This document shows, one piece after another, positions 62,918 through 64,000 of a stretch of 64,000 nt of DNA. The position numbers were made by a program, and so were the translations under genes. The notes beneath the pieces are model-generated. The model made no database searches. It saw only the letters and a list, made by a program, of their open reading frames with translations, and was not told the DNA's origin. Within the stretch, counting starts at the first letter, position 1; the number at the start of each line of letters is the position of its first letter. The DNA is from an uncultured Sulfitobacter sp. (GTDB lineage: Bacteria > Pseudomonadota > Alphaproteobacteria > Rhodobacterales > Rhodobacteraceae), in assembly GCA_947492925.1 (NCBI GenBank), contig CANLOQ010000003.1, forward strand, positions 434,001 to 498,000. The letters run 5' to 3'.

Positions 62918-64000
62918 CTATCCTAAACCAGATTGCCTTCGTAACAGCGCTACCTTTTCCATCGCCCCATACGCCACTTTCAACTTGGCATCATTACCGC
63001 CGTAGACCCTATCACCAAGACCACCGACAGTATGCCCCATGATCCTGTTCTCAACACGTTCAGACGTGCCAGCCAAGACCAGCCAATCCTTCATATTGTG
63101 TCTCAGGGAATAGACCACATGGCGTTTGTCTTTGGTCACCGCCCTTAGGTGCTTCATCAGAGCCGCAGAGGCCGCGTCAGGGCCGCCCTCATAGGCGTAC
63201 TTTGGGAACAGCATGGGGTCACGCTCAGATAGCGCCAACGCCTCCTTAGCGGCCACCAAAGCATCACCCACAAGGGGAACCGAACGGATAGACGCTTTCG
63301 TCTTAACACGCCTGTCTTCATGCCACGCCACGTTGATATGAGGATAAAGACCCTCAATCACCACATCTTCACGGCGCAAACCGACAACCTCAGCGCCACG
63401 ACATCCAGTGCCTTCAAGAAGACGCCAGATCAAGCCCAGCGCAGGTACTTGGGTCTTTTCGCGCATCCTGAGTCGCATCTTCGACAACACCTCAGGCGGC
63501 AGAGGATCACGCTTGTTGCTATCGACATCCGGTGCCGCGTTCTTCACTGAAATGGGTAGGTCCACAAAAGGATTGTCAGCTTCGCGTTGAAGATCAAATT
63601 CTTTGATGCCCAGAGACACCACTGCCTTGATCATATCCAGTTCACGTCTGACTGAGGCAGGTGCCAGTTTTCTACCGTCTGTCTTGCGCGTAGACAGCAT
63701 CGCGTCACGTAACGCCCGCGCCTGCTCCCTTGTAAGATCGACTAGAGGCAGCTTGTCTAGCGGCCCCAGCGTGGTTTCGATACGCTTGCACACCCGATCA
63801 AGCCTGTTCTTGTTGTTGCGCCCTGTGCCGCCCCCCAGACGCTCCCGCAGGTACATATTTTTGGCGTCCAGCATCGTGACCTTTGGTAGATCGTTATATT
63901 CATCGCCATCCGGCGCGGCAACGGCCCGATAGAGAACGGGGTCAGCCCCACGGCGTTCTAGCTCTTCGCCAAGTAACTCCCGCCTTTCGTCCTCAGTCAG
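62918..64000 (-). CDS. Tyrosine recombinase/integrase, N-terminus outside the window
   Basis: The frame is open to the right edge, giving 360 residues without start. It has an N-terminal SAM-like DNA-binding region (LDAKNMYLRERLGGG onward, LDLVDLTREQARALRD-like), then the catalytic domain. The active-site pattern is Arg in TGCRGAEVVGL, Lys in TKASIRSVPL, SLRHNMKDWL where the usual His of HxLRH is Tyr, His in IMGHTVGG and the Tyr nucleophile in DRVYGG. It should integrate or excise the island. An apparent ATG at 63874 is internal, since the frame continues unbroken to 64000. Confidence 0.88.
   Translation of the reverse strand: MTEDERRELLGEELERRGADPVLYRAVAAPDGDEYNDLPKVTMLDAKNMYLRERLGGGTGRNNKNRLDRVCKRIETTLGPLDKLPLVDLTREQARALRDAMLSTRKTDGRKLAPASVRRELDMIKAVVSLGIKEFDLQREADNPFVDLPISVKNAAPDVDSNKRDPLPPEVLSKMRLRMREKTQVPALGLIWRLLEGTGCRGAEVVGLRREDVVIEGLYPHINVAWHEDRRVKTKASIRSVPLVGDALVAAKEALALSERDPMLFPKYAYEGGPDAASAALMKHLRAVTKDKRHVVYSLRHNMKDWLVLAGTSERVENRIMGHTVGGLGDRVYGGNDAKLKVAYGAMEKVALLRRQSGLG

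Larger units (their letters stand above)
57516..64000. mobile_element. Accessory island with serine recombinase and tyrosine integrase
   Basis: From the HTH gene to the window edge the DNA carries a resolvase-type serine recombinase, a tyrosine integrase and several genes with no recognised function, with more AT-rich sequence and long gaps than the compact chromosome to the left. This pattern fits an integrative element or degraded prophage. No capsid, terminase, conjugation or replication gene was recognised. The left border lies somewhere between 56,930 and 57,515; the right border is outside the window. Confidence 0.6.

Overview
The window reads as chromosomal DNA of a marine alphaproteobacterium of the Rhodobacteraceae/Roseobacter type. 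The basis is gene content and order: a ccoNOQP-ccoGHIS cluster beside an FnrL-type regulator, choXWV, two TRAP transporters, a tmk-holB-tatD-metallohydrolase block next to SPOR and D,D-carboxypeptidase genes, tamA/tamB, and dense GC-rich coding with many ATGA-type overlaps. No species assignment was attempted.

Layout. 1-2.2 kb: the tail of a cut-off gene, a GT4 glycosyltransferase and a SAM methyltransferase. 2.2-5.1 kb (minus): choline ABC transporter choV-choW-choX. 5.3-6.9 kb: FnrL-type regulator and a universal stress protein. 7.1-15.1 kb: cbb3 oxidase genes ccoNOQP and assembly genes ccoGHIS, each set preceded by an FNR box, so this stretch is a micro-oxic respiration module with its likely regulator. 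15.1-25.0 kb: a divergent RpiR regulator and a tight operon (N-formylglutamate amidohydrolase-like enzyme, TRAP QMP, glutamine synthetase-like ligase, aldehyde dehydrogenase, iron alcohol dehydrogenase, FAD oxidoreductase). It can be read as a gamma-glutamylation route for an amino alcohol. 25.2-31.8 kb: a six-gene envelope/glycolipid-type operon (GT2, large membrane protein, GT4, methyltransferase, flippase-like protein, PAP2 enzyme). 31.9-34.9 kb (minus): a 1008-residue RTX protein. 34.9-36.3 kb: gene remnants, including the C-terminal piece of an MmeI-like DNA methyltransferase, then tRNA-Ser(UGA).

36.6-44.7 kb: housekeeping genes (SPOR lipoprotein, D-Ala-D-Ala carboxypeptidase, tmk, holB, tatD, MBL hydrolase, AEC carrier, CMD protein, AI-2E family protein). 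44.7-48.2 kb (minus): a second TRAP transporter and a cupin. 48.4-51.1 kb: acs and a flavin reductase. 51.1-56.9 kb (minus): tamB and tamA. 57.5 kb to the window end: an accessory, less GC-rich region. It holds an HTH protein, a serine recombinase with a repeat-rich upstream region, several unrecognised genes and a tyrosine integrase that runs off the window, so it is probably part of an integrative element whose far end is not visible.

The points most worth following are the candidate amino-alcohol catabolic operon, the envelope operon, the unknown genes and repeats of the terminal island, and the near-perfect 60-residue tandem repeat in TamB. All functional calls come from reading motifs and gene order; no database search was run.
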